Positions 14,877-24,004 of a stretch of DNA of 35,073 nt are shown here, in pieces. The stretch comes from Gammaproteobacteria bacterium. Its GTDB lineage: Bacteria; Pseudomonadota; Gammaproteobacteria; Steroidobacterales; Steroidobacteraceae. The stretch's first letter is position 1. Every line of letters starts with the position of its first letter. The notes beneath the pieces are model-generated. The model saw nothing but the letters and a program-made list of their open reading frames with translations. It did no database searches and was not told where the DNA came from. The stretch spans positions 1 to 35,073 of the forward strand of contig JASHVV010000383.1 of assembly GCA_030044385.1 (NCBI GenBank), in the 5' to 3' direction. Both the position numbers and the translations under genes were made by a program.

Positions 14877-17351
14877 ATGGGCGCCGACCCTGTGTGCCGC
14901 CGGCCGGGCTACGTCCGGCGGCGGGCTGCGATGGTCATGACCGCGTGTGCCGCTGTGTCCGCCGCGGCGCTTGCCGGCCAGGGCGAGCCCGCGCGCGATC
15001 TGGCGCGCACGGTCAACACTTTCATCGGCACCGGGGATGGCGGCAACACCTTCCCGGGCGCCGACGCTCCCTTCGGCATGATCCAGGTGAGTCCGGTAGG
15101 CGCCTACTATTCGGGCTGGCAGTACGACGACCCGACCATCCGGGGCTTCGGGCACTCGTTCCTCTCGGGCGCCGGCTGCTCGGGACAGGGCGGCCAGCTG
15201 GCGGTGCTGCCGGTGACCGGGCGCATCGGTTCCGGCGGCGCATTCGCCGCACCCGGGTCCTTCGATTACCGCAAGTATGCCGCCCATTACACTCACGCGG
15301 GCGAAGTCGGCCAGGCGGGTTACTACCGCGTGCACCTTACGTCCTATGGTGGCATCGACGCAGAAGCGACGGCGTTGACGCGCGCCGCCGCCGAGCGCTA
15401 CCGGTTTGCCGCGGGCTCTCGTGAAGGGACGTTGCTGGTCAACACAGGCCAAGCGGACAAGGACCATACCGTTGTCGGCAGCGTCCTCAAGATTGTCGGC
15501 GATCGCGTCATTGAGGGCCGAATCACGACCCACAGCTTCTGCGGTGGCCAGGCCTACACCACCTGGTTCCGGATGAAGTTTGATCGGCCGTTCCGCGCCT
15601 TTGGCACCCTCGATGCGGATGGAGCACACCCCGGCAACCGCAGAAGCGGCCAGGACGATGGCCAACCCAATGGAGCCTGGCTCACCTTCGATCTCGGCAA
15701 GGACCGCGCGGTCACCGCGATCAGCGCGCTATCGCTCGTCGATGCCGCAGGCGCGCGGCTCAACCTGCGCGCCGAGGGCGAGCGCGACGGCCACCTGCTT
15801 TCCTTCGACGCCATGCGGGCGCTGGCGCAGGGCGCGTGGCGGCGAGAGCTCGGCACGGTGCGTATCGAGGCGGCGAACGCCGACGACGCGACGGTTTTTT
15901 ACACTGCGCTGTACCACGCACTGCTGCAGCCGCTCACGGCGAGCGACGCCGACGGCCGCTACCGCGGCTACGACACCGAGGTCCACCGTGCCGATGGCTG
16001 GACCTATTACGACTACTTCTCGCTGTGGGACACCTACCGGTCGCAGAACCAGTTGCTCGCGCTGCTGCGGCCGTCGCGGGCGCGCGATATCGCGCGCACG
16101 ATGCTCGCGATTCAGGCGCAGAACGGCTGGCTGCCGCGGTGGGGCTACGCCGACTTCGACACCAACGTCATGACCGGGGATCCGGTGACGCCGTGGCTCA
16201 CGGACCTTTGGCGCTTCGGCGACCTGAAGGGTGAGGAGCGGGAGGCCTACGCGGCGCTGCGCCAGAACGCCTTCGGCGTGCCGCCCTTCGCCTCGCGCAG
16301 CCAGGGCCGCGCGGGCAATCCCAACTACCTCGCACACGGCTTCGTACAGTACGACCCCGCGTTCTCGCCGAAGGGCATGGACTCCGATCCGCAGCATGCG
16401 GCCTCGGCGACCCTGGAGTACGCCACGGCGGACTGCGCTCTGGCGCAGCTGGCGCAGGCGGTCGGCGAGCGGGCGGACGCGCAGGTGTTGCGCGCCCGCG
16501 GCGGCAACTGGCGCAAAGTGTGGGACCCGGCCGTGGTCGACGCTCCGACCGGCTTCCGCGGCTTCCCGAGGCCGCGGCTCGCCGACGGCGGCTGGTTCCA
16601 GGATCCGGGAGGCGGTTACAGCCCGCGCTCCCAATACGGCTTCCACGAGGGCACGGCGTGGCAGTATCAATGGCTCGTGCAGCAGGACGTGCCGGGCCTC
16701 GTCGCCGCGCTCGGCGGCCGCGACAGCGCGCTGCGCAGGCTCGACACGTTTTTCGCCTACGACGAGCTGCTCAAGGACCCGCTGCACGCGGCAAGCCGCA
16801 GCTGGGTGAGCGGCACCTACAGCTATTACGATCAGTACCGTTACAACCCGGAGAACGAGCCGGACATTCAGGTGCCGTGGATGTACGCGCTCATGGGCGC
16901 ACCATGGAAGACCTCGGCCGTCGTGCGCGCCGCCGAGGCGCTATATACCAACGCGCCCGGCGGCATTACCGGCAACGACGACCTCGGCACCATGTCCGCC
17001 TGGTACGTCTTCGCCGCCCTCGGCTTCTACCCGATGGAGCCCGGCAGCGGCCGCTTCGTGCTGAACGCGCCGAGATTCCGCCAGGCCGCGATCACCCTGG
17101 AGAGCGGCCGGGTGCTCGAGATCGACGCACCGCGCGCGAACGCCGCCCGGCTCCAGTACATCGACGGGGTGCGGCTCGGCGGCCGGCCCGACCCGCGCGT
17201 CTGGCTGGACTTCGAGCAGCTGAATGCCGGCGGCCGGCTCGAATACCGCCTGACGGGCACGCCGCCCGAGCACGGCTGGGGCACGTCGTCCGCGGATCTT
17301 CCGCCTGCGCTGTGCCCGACCGATTCGCGTGGTGCTGGCGCAACACGTTGA
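14877..17351 (+). CDS. GH92 alpha-mannosidase, secreted
   Basis: An 824-residue enzyme with ATG at 14877, preceded closely by GAGGGG. An RRR-plus-hydrophobic stretch (residues 14-34) is an export signal; the mature part begins near QGEPARDL. The GH92 N-domain signature (FIGTGDGGNTFPGADAPFGM) is at 49-68. In the catalytic (alpha/alpha)6 domain the expected acid is E591 in FHEGTAWQYQW, and the base Asp pair is D701/D702 in GNDDLGTMSAWYVF. NEPDIQVPWMY provides further conserved contacts. GH92 enzymes are calcium-dependent, inverting exo-alpha-mannosidases, mostly alpha-1,2 or alpha-1,3. It should remove mannose from released N-glycans. The gene is divergent from the LacI-type operon and is followed after 109 bases by the receptor gene. 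Confidence 0.95.
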   Translation: MGADPVCRRPGYVRRRAAMVMTACAAVSAAALAGQGEPARDLARTVNTFIGTGDGGNTFPGADAPFGMIQVSPVGAYYSGWQYDDPTIRGFGHSFLSGAGCSGQGGQLAVLPVTGRIGSGGAFAAPGSFDYRKYAAHYTHAGEVGQAGYYRVHLTSYGGIDAEATALTRAAAERYRFAAGSREGTLLVNTGQADKDHTVVGSVLKIVGDRVIEGRITTHSFCGGQAYTTWFRMKFDRPFRAFGTLDADGAHPGNRRSGQDDGQPNGAWLTFDLGKDRAVTAISALSLVDAAGARLNLRAEGERDGHLLSFDAMRALAQGAWRRELGTVRIEAANADDATVFYTALYHALLQPLTASDADGRYRGYDTEVHRADGWTYYDYFSLWDTYRSQNQLLALLRPSRARDIARTMLAIQAQNGWLPRWGYADFDTNVMTGDPVTPWLTDLWRFGDLKGEEREAYAALRQNAFGVPPFASRSQGRAGNPNYLAHGFVQYDPAFSPKGMDSDPQHAASATLEYATADCALAQLAQAVGERADAQVLRARGGNWRKVWDPAVVDAPTGFRGFPRPRLADGGWFQDPGGGYSPRSQYGFHEGTAWQYQWLVQQDVPGLVAALGGRDSALRRLDTFFAYDELLKDPLHAASRSWVSGTYSYYDQYRYNPENEPDIQVPWMYALMGAPWKTSAVVRAAEALYTNAPGGITGNDDLGTMSAWYVFAALGFYPMEPGSGRFVLNAPRFRQAAITLESGRVLEIDAPRANAARLQYIDGVRLGGRPDPRVWLDFEQLNAGGRLEYRLTGTPPEHGWGTSSADLPPALCPTDSRGAGATR

Positions 17352-17375
17352 CGGCGCCGGTGCGACGCGTTAAGG

Positions 17376-17391
17376 TTTAGATCGATCTATC
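17376..17391. promoter_or_regulatory. Proposed LacI-type operator O3
   Basis: TTTAGATCGATCTATC contains the perfect 12-base palindrome TAGATCGATCTA (17378-17389) and matches O4 in 14 of 16 bases. It lies in the GH92-receptor gap, 52 bases centre to centre from O4, close to five helical turns, which suits repression by a looped tetramer or co-operative dimers. Confidence 0.75.
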
Positions 17392-17427
17392 TGGAAGCTC
17401 CAAGTCGCTTGCGAACTCGTGAGATCA

Positions 17428-17443
17428 TTTAGATCGATCTAAA
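17428..17443. promoter_or_regulatory. Proposed LacI-type operator O4
   Basis: TTTAGATCGATCTAAA is a perfect 16-base palindrome with central CG, 17 bases before the receptor start codon. It is the best copy of the motif in the window. TTGCGA at 17409-17414 could be a -35 element with the -10 inside the operator, but this promoter assignment is weak. Confidence 0.8.
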
Positions 17444-17460
17444 AACAGGGGGAATTGCCG

Positions 17461-20415
17461 ATGATCAAGTCCGTGTGGCTCAAGGGCGCTCTGGCCGCAG
17501 GTCTCGCGCTCAGCTTGTCCGTGCCCGTTTTCGCGGCCACTGCGGCCAGCCCGGCCGCCGCGCAGAGCAAGGCCGTCAGCAAGAAGGCCAAGGCCATCAG
17601 GGTCGCGCAGGCCCAGACGGTGCAAAATCCCCCGCAGCCGCAGTCGCCCCCGCAGCTCGAGACCGTGACGGTCACCGGCTCCCGCATCGCGCGCAAGAAC
17701 CTCCAAGGGCCCTCTCCGGTCACCATCATCACCGGGCAGGAGATCAAGGCTGAAGGCTTCACCACCCTCTACGAGGTGATGGACGACACCACTCAGTCGT
17801 TCCCCGTGCAGACGCCGCCGAGCTGGGGCAGCACCAACGTCAATGCGCGCCAGTTCAACATGTACGGCCTGGGTCCCAACCACTCGCTCCTGCTGATCGA
17901 CGGCATGCGCGTCCCGGACTACCCCCAGCCTCAGCAGTGCTGCTACGGTGCTCAGGACAACTTCCAGAACTACAACAACATTCCGACCGGGATGATCGAT
18001 CGGGTCGAGATCCTGGACAGCGGCGGATCGGCGATTTACGGCTCGGATGCGGTCGCGGGCGTCGTCAACGTCATCCTCAAGCACCACTACAACGGTGACG
18101 ACGTCGTTGCCCGCGGCGGCGCCGCGTCGCGCGGCGGCCGCGACTACTCGGATTTCGAGTGGACCGGCGGCAAGGGCGGCGACACCTGGAGCGTGGTCTA
18201 CAACTTCCAGGCGATGCAGCGCAGCGCGCTGTGGGGTTACCAGCGTCCCTATACGGATGCCGACTCGGATGCCGGCTACGGCACCTGGAATTCCACGGAC
18301 CGAACGTACGGCTACCAGAGCTATCCGGGTGCGGAGCTCACCAATCTCGATGGCGACTACATCACGCCTCCTGCAGGATCCTGTACGGCGTTCGGCAACG
18401 AATTCCGGCTACAAAACAGCCCGTCGGGCTACTACTGCGCGCAGAACGCCCTCTTTGAGCACTGGGTGCTGACGCCCGGACGCAAGGATCTCAATGGCTA
18501 CGTCCGCGGGGAGCTCGATCTCCCCCACGGCATGCAGGCCTACGTGGCCCTGGGCATGTGGCACACGGTGGGCATCTCGAACACGGAGCTCCCCTTCCTC
18601 TACCAGAGCGGCTCGTACGGCGGCGCCGTTCCCGGCCTGCCCGCCTCCAGCGGCAACGCCTACCCGGACCCGACGGGTCCCTTCTACGACCAGACGACAG
18701 GGCAGGTGATCACCGGCTATCTCCGTCAGCTGACGGCCGCCGAGATGGGCACGAGCGGCAACACCTACGATACCGAGCTCGACACGGACTTCAAGATCGG
18801 CCTGAAGGGCAAGATATTCGACCGCTTCGACTGGGATCTCACGTGGGGCCGCGCGCTCTACTGGGTGGATGAGAACTACACCGCTCTCGACGAGACGGCG
18901 ATGTTCAACTTCTTCTTCGGCCCCAATCTCGGGCCGACCACGGTCAACGGTGTCACGTACAACACCTACGCGCTCAACGCCGCGCGGTTCTGGGGTCCGA
19001 TCACGCCGTCCGAGTACGACAGCTTTGCGGAGTACGGCGAGAATCGCGACACCTCGTGGATCGATCAGGGGCAGGGGACCATCACCGGCACGCTGTTCAA
19101 CGACTGGGCGGGACCGGTGGGTTTCGCGGCGGTGGGCAGCGTGGCGGAGCAGGGGTTCATGGAGTACCCGGACGCCCAGGGGCTGACCACGTCATTCCAG
19201 AATCCATTCCAGGAATACAACACCGGCGGCGGGCGGCGCACCCATGGAGCGGTCGGACTGGAATTCCGCGTGCCGCTGCTCAAGTCGATCACCGCCACGC
19301 TGGCCGGCCGATCCGACCGGTACAACGAGGAAGGCCCTTCCCTCACGGCCAATACCTTTGAGACCGGACTGGAGTGGCGGCCGATGCGCAACCTGCTGGT
19401 GCGCGGCAGTCTGGGCACCAGCTTCCATGCTCCGGACATGGTCGACATCTATCCGCAGACGTCGGTGCAGGCGGTGGGCATATACGATGACCCTTACGAG
19501 TGCATCGTCGCCAAGGACTTCAACTGTCCGGCCACGCAGCACAACACTTACTTCAACGTCTACAGCGGGGCCAATCCGGCGCTGCAACCGGAAACGGGCA
19601 GGAGCTTCACTTACGGCGTCGCCTGGGATCCGCAAACCGAGCAGGGCTTCTCCGGGTCCATAGACTACGTTCATATCGTCCTCGCCAACGAGATCGAGGT
19701 GCTGACATACAGCCAGATCCTCACCGACGAGGCCGGGTGTCTGACGGGGCTGCAGCTCGACGGCGCGCCGTACACCGCGCACGCGCCGGGCTCGGCGTAT
19801 TGCGATGAGGTGATCGCGGCGGTCCACCGCAACAGCACCGGGCAGATTACGTCGATCGACGCGGGCGCGATCAACGAGGCCATGACCAAGATCAGCGCCG
19901 TCAACGCGCAGGCGGATTACCGCTGGATGTGGGACAACATAGGCAGGTTCGACTTTCACCTGAACTACACCCTGAACGTGAGCTTCCAGCAGCAGACCGT
20001 GGCCACGGACCCGCTGACGAACCTCGCGTACGAGAACCCCAAGAGCAAGATGAACGCCAACCTCACCTGGAGCCGCGGGCCCTGGGCCGCGACGCTCTGG
20101 GGCCAGCGCATCGGTGGCGTGCAGCAGCCCGGCTACTATTCGTGCGCGAACTCGGAGGGCACGTACGGTCCCCCGCCGTGCGCCGCCGGCACCTCGCTCT
20201 TCCTGGGCCACAGCACGCCCTGGGTCACGATGAACGTCTCTACGTCATACAACATCACCCAGGCGCTGAAAGTCGGCGCTTACGTGAGCAACGTATTCAA
20301 TCGTGTCGGCAATATCCCGTATTACGCGGGTGGCTTCGAGTTCATCCAGACCAACGCCGGCCAGGACTACGTCGGCCGGGAGTGGTCACTGGAGATCGAT
20401 TACAAGATCGACTGA
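17461..20415 (+). CDS. TonB-dependent outer-membrane receptor (probable glycan importer)
   Basis: A 984-residue receptor. The ATG at 17461 follows GGGGGA; a TTG six bases earlier is less likely. Residues 1-35 form a signal peptide. A TonB-box-like stretch (LETVTVTGSRIARKN) precedes the plug: PSPVTIITGQEIKAEGF, NMYGLGPNHSLLLIDGMRVP, MIDRVEILDSGGSAIYGSDAVAGVVNVIL. The remaining 700 residues are the barrel, ending in the terminal aromatic strand WSLEIDYKID. There is no SusD-like partner, as usual for the CUT-type receptors of Xanthomonas and Caulobacter. Two LacI-type operators and its place between the alpha-mannosidase and the PNGase suggest it imports N-glycan pieces. The substrate is inferred from neighbours only. 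Confidence 0.93.
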   Translation: MIKSVWLKGALAAGLALSLSVPVFAATAASPAAAQSKAVSKKAKAIRVAQAQTVQNPPQPQSPPQLETVTVTGSRIARKNLQGPSPVTIITGQEIKAEGFTTLYEVMDDTTQSFPVQTPPSWGSTNVNARQFNMYGLGPNHSLLLIDGMRVPDYPQPQQCCYGAQDNFQNYNNIPTGMIDRVEILDSGGSAIYGSDAVAGVVNVILKHHYNGDDVVARGGAASRGGRDYSDFEWTGGKGGDTWSVVYNFQAMQRSALWGYQRPYTDADSDAGYGTWNSTDRTYGYQSYPGAELTNLDGDYITPPAGSCTAFGNEFRLQNSPSGYYCAQNALFEHWVLTPGRKDLNGYVRGELDLPHGMQAYVALGMWHTVGISNTELPFLYQSGSYGGAVPGLPASSGNAYPDPTGPFYDQTTGQVITGYLRQLTAAEMGTSGNTYDTELDTDFKIGLKGKIFDRFDWDLTWGRALYWVDENYTALDETAMFNFFFGPNLGPTTVNGVTYNTYALNAARFWGPITPSEYDSFAEYGENRDTSWIDQGQGTITGTLFNDWAGPVGFAAVGSVAEQGFMEYPDAQGLTTSFQNPFQEYNTGGGRRTHGAVGLEFRVPLLKSITATLAGRSDRYNEEGPSLTANTFETGLEWRPMRNLLVRGSLGTSFHAPDMVDIYPQTSVQAVGIYDDPYECIVAKDFNCPATQHNTYFNVYSGANPALQPETGRSFTYGVAWDPQTEQGFSGSIDYVHIVLANEIEVLTYSQILTDEAGCLTGLQLDGAPYTAHAPGSAYCDEVIAAVHRNSTGQITSIDAGAINEAMTKISAVNAQADYRWMWDNIGRFDFHLNYTLNVSFQQQTVATDPLTNLAYENPKSKMNANLTWSRGPWAATLWGQRIGGVQQPGYYSCANSEGTYGPPPCAAGTSLFLGHSTPWVTMNVSTSYNITQALKVGAYVSNVFNRVGNIPYYAGGFEFIQTNAGQDYVGREWSLEIDYKID

Positions 20416-20453
20416 CCGGAATGACACAACGACCCCAGATGAAGGAGTCCTCC

Positions 20454-22337
20454 ATGAAGTCTTCGCCGTTCTCCGCAACCGCGCTTGTCGCGGCCGCCTC
20501 GCTGTTTGCGCTGGCGGCGGCCCCCGCCGTCCGGGCGCAGCAGCTCACCATCGGCTCGCCGAATGTGGCCGTGGCCGATCCCGTCGTGCCGCTCCCGCCG
20601 ACCAAGTCCTGCGTGGTGACGCTCTACACCAACGAGTCCTTCCCGACCGTCACACCCACGAGCACGCTGCCCCTGTGGGACGGCAGCAATCATCCCTTCA
20701 CTTATACGCCGCCCGCCGCCTGCCCGGGTCCATGGGAGAAGGTGGTGTACAGCGCCGACTTCAGCGTCAATGCCGGTGTGGCGTACGATCGTACGGCGAT
20801 CGTGTGGCTCGGCGGCGCGGTGATCTTCCTGGGCACGACCGAGGAGCCGAACCAGCTGCAGACTGCTTCGTGGCACATCAACCGCGACATCACCGATTAC
20901 AGCTCACTCCTCACGCAGGCCCAGAGCGGGTACATCAACCTCAGCAACTGGTACGACCCCAACGGCGCCCTCGGCGTCGGCCCCCTGACCGGCATCTACC
21001 ATGCCTCTGCGCAGCTCCTTTTTTATCCGGCGCCGGGTAACCCGCAGGGCAACCGGAATGGGCCCCGGAACGGCGGGCAGGCAGGTCTCATCCCCCGCCC
21101 GGATCAGGTGCTGAACCTGGAGGCGAACAGCCTCGATGAGCTCTCGACCCCGAGCCAGCAGCTCGCCGCGACGCTCACGTTGCCGACCAACATCGAGCGG
21201 GCCTTCCTCGACGTCTACGCACAGAACCAGTCGGGCGAGGAGTTCTTCTTCTTCGACGTGGCGGACCAGAACGTCGCCAGCGCATTCGAAGACACGTACG
21301 CCTCGCCCTACAAGGAGGCGGAGGTCACGATCGACGGCCAGCCGGCCGGGATCGCGCCCGCCTATCCCTGGATCTTCACCGGGGGCGGCGATCCGATTCT
21401 GTGGCAGCCGATTCCCGGCGTTCAGACCCTGGACTTGCAGCCTTACCGCGTCGATCTGACCCCCTTCGTCGGCCTGTTGGACAACGGCAAGCCGCATACC
21501 ATCGCCGTCAACGTCAACGGGCTGGACGCGACGAATTCCACCGGGTACTTCCAGACGGCGGCATCTCTGCTCCTGTACCTGGACCACGGCGGCAGCCGCG
21601 TCACAGGTCAGGTCACCGAAGACACGCTGCAGGCCACCCCGGTGGTGAACACCGACGACCAGGTGACGACCACCTCCGACGGCTCGATCAGCGGGCCGCT
21701 GTCGGTGACCTCCAGCCGCGAGTTCACGATTACGGGAACGGCCAATACCTCGCATGGCACGGTGACGACGAGCATCCATGAGAGCATGTCGTTCTCGAAT
21801 GTGCAGCAGTTCACCCTGGTGGCCTCCACCGGAGCCAACACGCAGGACGCGGTGCAGGACACCAAGGTCGACAAGACGACCACGATCACGACAGGCCGCG
21901 GGCCAGCCGTGGTGCTGCACGAGTTTCGCGACTACCCGTTGACGTTCAACTACGACGTCCCGGTGTATCCCAACGGCTCCTTCGCTCTGGATACTTTCGC
22001 GAACCAGGAGTTCGAGCAGCAGGTGGACATCGGCGACGGCTGGAACATGATGACCGCGCAGCTCGATAACCACCGGCTCGCGACCGCGACGCGCAATCCC
22101 TATCCCACCCCGGCGGCGCCCACAAACTCGTCGCAGAGCTACACGTACTCGGCGCCGTTCGGCGCGTGCTACAGCCGCACCATTACCTCGGCCCTGGGGA
22201 CCTCCTGGCCCTCGGACCTCACGAGTGTGACGGACGGAGTCGGCTGTCCGGGCCGTGTCAACGCACTCAGCTGGAATGACGAGTTCTCCGACCTCGCTTC
22301 CCGGGAGTTCGGTGCGACCGTCCAGCTGTTGCCTTAG
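20454..22337 (+). CDS. Secreted peptide-N-glycosidase A (PNGase A) family amidase
   Basis: A 627-residue protein with ATG at 20454 and GGAG 8-9 bases before it. Residues 1-28 are a signal peptide (cut near VRA-QQ). The pattern of the plant/fungal PNGase A family is recognisable in order: YDRTAIVWLGGAVIFLGTTE (111-130), a WHINRDITDYSSLL section, IERAFLDVYAQ with EEFFFFDVADQN (248-273), YKEAEVTIDGQPAG (286-299), and the hallmark WIFTGGGDPILWQPIPG (306-322) followed by YRVDLTPFVGLL. Family enzymes hydrolyse the GlcNAc-Asn amide bond and, in almond PNGase A, accept core alpha-1,3-fucose. It starts 38 bases after the receptor stop, so both are probably co-transcribed. It would release N-glycans from glycoproteins outside the cell. 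Activity is inferred. Confidence 0.85.
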   Translation: MKSSPFSATALVAAASLFALAAAPAVRAQQLTIGSPNVAVADPVVPLPPTKSCVVTLYTNESFPTVTPTSTLPLWDGSNHPFTYTPPAACPGPWEKVVYSADFSVNAGVAYDRTAIVWLGGAVIFLGTTEEPNQLQTASWHINRDITDYSSLLTQAQSGYINLSNWYDPNGALGVGPLTGIYHASAQLLFYPAPGNPQGNRNGPRNGGQAGLIPRPDQVLNLEANSLDELSTPSQQLAATLTLPTNIERAFLDVYAQNQSGEEFFFFDVADQNVASAFEDTYASPYKEAEVTIDGQPAGIAPAYPWIFTGGGDPILWQPIPGVQTLDLQPYRVDLTPFVGLLDNGKPHTIAVNVNGLDATNSTGYFQTAASLLLYLDHGGSRVTGQVTEDTLQATPVVNTDDQVTTTSDGSISGPLSVTSSREFTITGTANTSHGTVTTSIHESMSFSNVQQFTLVASTGANTQDAVQDTKVDKTTTITTGRGPAVVLHEFRDYPLTFNYDVPVYPNGSFALDTFANQEFEQQVDIGDGWNMMTAQLDNHRLATATRNPYPTPAAPTNSSQSYTYSAPFGACYSRTITSALGTSWPSDLTSVTDGVGCPGRVNALSWNDEFSDLASREFGATVQLLP

Positions 22338-22387
22338 TGAAGAGCAGGGTGGTGCCGCGCCAGCGCGCGCAGCGCCGCCTGCCGGAG

Positions 22388-22421
22388 CCGGCGGGCCCTA
22401 CCTCACCCCGGGGCCCGCCGG
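22388..22421. terminator. GC-rich hairpin between convergent PNGase and fucosidase genes
   Basis: CCGGCGGGCCC (22388-22398) and GGGCCCGCCGG (22411-22421) are perfect 11-base inverted arms with a 12-base loop. The hairpin lies in the 100-base gap between two convergent stops and could end transcription from both sides. There is no T tract, so it is not a classical intrinsic terminator. Confidence 0.45.
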
Positions 22422-22437
22422 AACCGGCGGCGGATCG

Positions 22438-23895
22438 TCACGACTCGGTGCCGCGGTACAGTCCGACCGACGCCAGACGCGGCGGTCCATAGGCGAATTC
22501 GATCGCGAGCCGCAGCTCCCGCGCGGTGACCGGCGGGAATCGATCGAGCTTCCGGCAGCCGATGGTCGTGCCCCAGGTCACCGTGCGCCACTCGCCCGCT
22601 GGGGTGCGGTACTCGAGCCGATAGCCGGCGATCTGCTGGCCGAGCGCAATGGCCTCCTGGAGACGCAGCGTGTCGAATTCGACGGGCCGGGACAACTCGA
22701 ACGCGAGCCAGCCGCGGCTCTCGTCCGAGGCGGTGGCCCAGTAGGTGTCGGGGTCATTGTCGAGCACCGCCGCCGGCGCGTGCCCCGGAGCGGCGCTGCT
22801 GGCCTGCACGCTCGCCTCCTGCAGGCGGTTGACCGCCAGCAGGCTCTCGCGGAGGTGCGCAAAATCGCGAAGCGAGCGCACGTCCGTCCGGTCGAGCACG
22901 CCCGCTCGCGTCGGCGGCACGTTGAGCAGCAGCTTGCTGTTGTGTCCCACCGAGCTCAGGTACAGCGCGAGCAGATCGTCACCGGTTTTGACCTGCGAGT
23001 CCTGCGCGGCATGCCAGAACCAGCCGGGGCGGATCGAGACGTCGGACTCCGCGGGGCGCCAGACGCTGCCGCGCGGGTCGCCCATGCCGAGGACCTGTTC
23101 CGCATCCACTGCGGTGTAGCCGGGGTACTTGACGCGCTCCGGGTCGAACGATCCCCAGCAGGTGACCGGCGCGGCGCCGTGCTCCTCGCCCACCCAGCGC
23201 ACATCCGGTCCCGCGTCGGAGAAGATTATCGCGCCGGGCTGCAGCCGGCGCACGGTCCGCCAGATCCGCGGCCAGTCGTAAGTCTGGTGCGTTGCGGTGG
23301 GACTCCTGGCGCCGTCGAACCAGATCTCGGTGAGCGGGCCGTAGTTTTTGCACAGCTCGGTCAGCTGTGCGATGTAGTAGTCGTTGTAGGCCTCGCCGGA
23401 GCCGTAGCTCGGCGCGTGGCGATCCCAAGGCGACAGGTACAGTCCGGCGCCGAGACCTTCGGCGCGGCACGCCGCCGTGAACTCCGCCACCACGTCCCCG
23501 TGGCCGCCGCGATACGGGCTCGAGCGCACCGAATACGGCGTGGTGGCGGTCGGCCACAGGCAAAAGCCGTCGTGGTGCTTGGCGGTCAGGATCATGGCGC
23601 GGAAGCCCGTCGCGCGCGCGGTGCGCGCCCATTGCTCGGCGTCGAGGCCGGACGGATTGAACAGCGCCGGCGAGGCTCGTCCGTCGCCCCACTCCTGATC
23701 GGTGAAGGTGTTCATCGAGAAATGCACGAACATCGCCAACTCCGCGCGTTGCCAGGCGAGCTGCCCGGCGCTCGGCAGCGGCGGGCCGCCGGCGTGCGGC
23801 GCGTTCCCGCGTACGCGCGCCCCCGCCGTGCGCGCGAGGCCGCCTGCGGCAACCGCTGCCGTGCCGGTGGTGAGCAGCGCGCGCCGCGTGATCAT
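22438..23895 (-). CDS. GH29 alpha-L-fucosidase, secreted, with C-terminal F5/8C-like domain
   Basis: A 485-residue enzyme. The ATG at 23895 has GGAG 7 bases before it and opens an export signal (MITRRALLTTGTAAVAAGG; the RR suggests Tat but is not decisive). GH29 motifs are clear: ELAMFVHFSMNTFTDQEWG, ILTAKHHDGFCLWPT (about 102-116), AGLYLSPWDRH, and EIWFDGAR, whose D194 is the expected nucleophile. About 140 C-terminal residues resemble a discoidin/F5-8 type C domain (AVLDNDPDTYWATASD...GWLAFEL). This layout fits the GH29-B type, often specific for alpha-1,3/1,4-linked fucose, which would suit plant N-glycans. It faces the PNGase gene; no copy of the LacI-type operator was seen before it. Confidence 0.92.
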   Translation of the reverse strand: MITRRALLTTGTAAVAAGGLARTAGARVRGNAPHAGGPPLPSAGQLAWQRAELAMFVHFSMNTFTDQEWGDGRASPALFNPSGLDAEQWARTARATGFRAMILTAKHHDGFCLWPTATTPYSVRSSPYRGGHGDVVAEFTAACRAEGLGAGLYLSPWDRHAPSYGSGEAYNDYYIAQLTELCKNYGPLTEIWFDGARSPTATHQTYDWPRIWRTVRRLQPGAIIFSDAGPDVRWVGEEHGAAPVTCWGSFDPERVKYPGYTAVDAEQVLGMGDPRGSVWRPAESDVSIRPGWFWHAAQDSQVKTGDDLLALYLSSVGHNSKLLLNVPPTRAGVLDRTDVRSLRDFAHLRESLLAVNRLQEASVQASSAAPGHAPAAVLDNDPDTYWATASDESRGWLAFELSRPVEFDTLRLQEAIALGQQIAGYRLEYRTPAGEWRTVTWGTTIGCRKLDRFPPVTARELRLAIEFAYGPPRLASVGLYRGTES

Positions 23896-24004
23896 GTTGG
23901 CTCCGTTGGATCGAATGCAGGGGCGATCATGGTAGCAAACCGCGGCGGCGCGGGTCTCAGTACGTATTTCAAGTAGAGTAAGCCAATTGCAGGAGTCTCG
24001 TATC

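Noticed and set aside
22255-23976. 573-codon open frame on the plus strand opposite GH29
   Set aside because: It is low-complexity Arg/Ala/Gly-rich antisense sequence without motifs; the GH29 reading is decisive.
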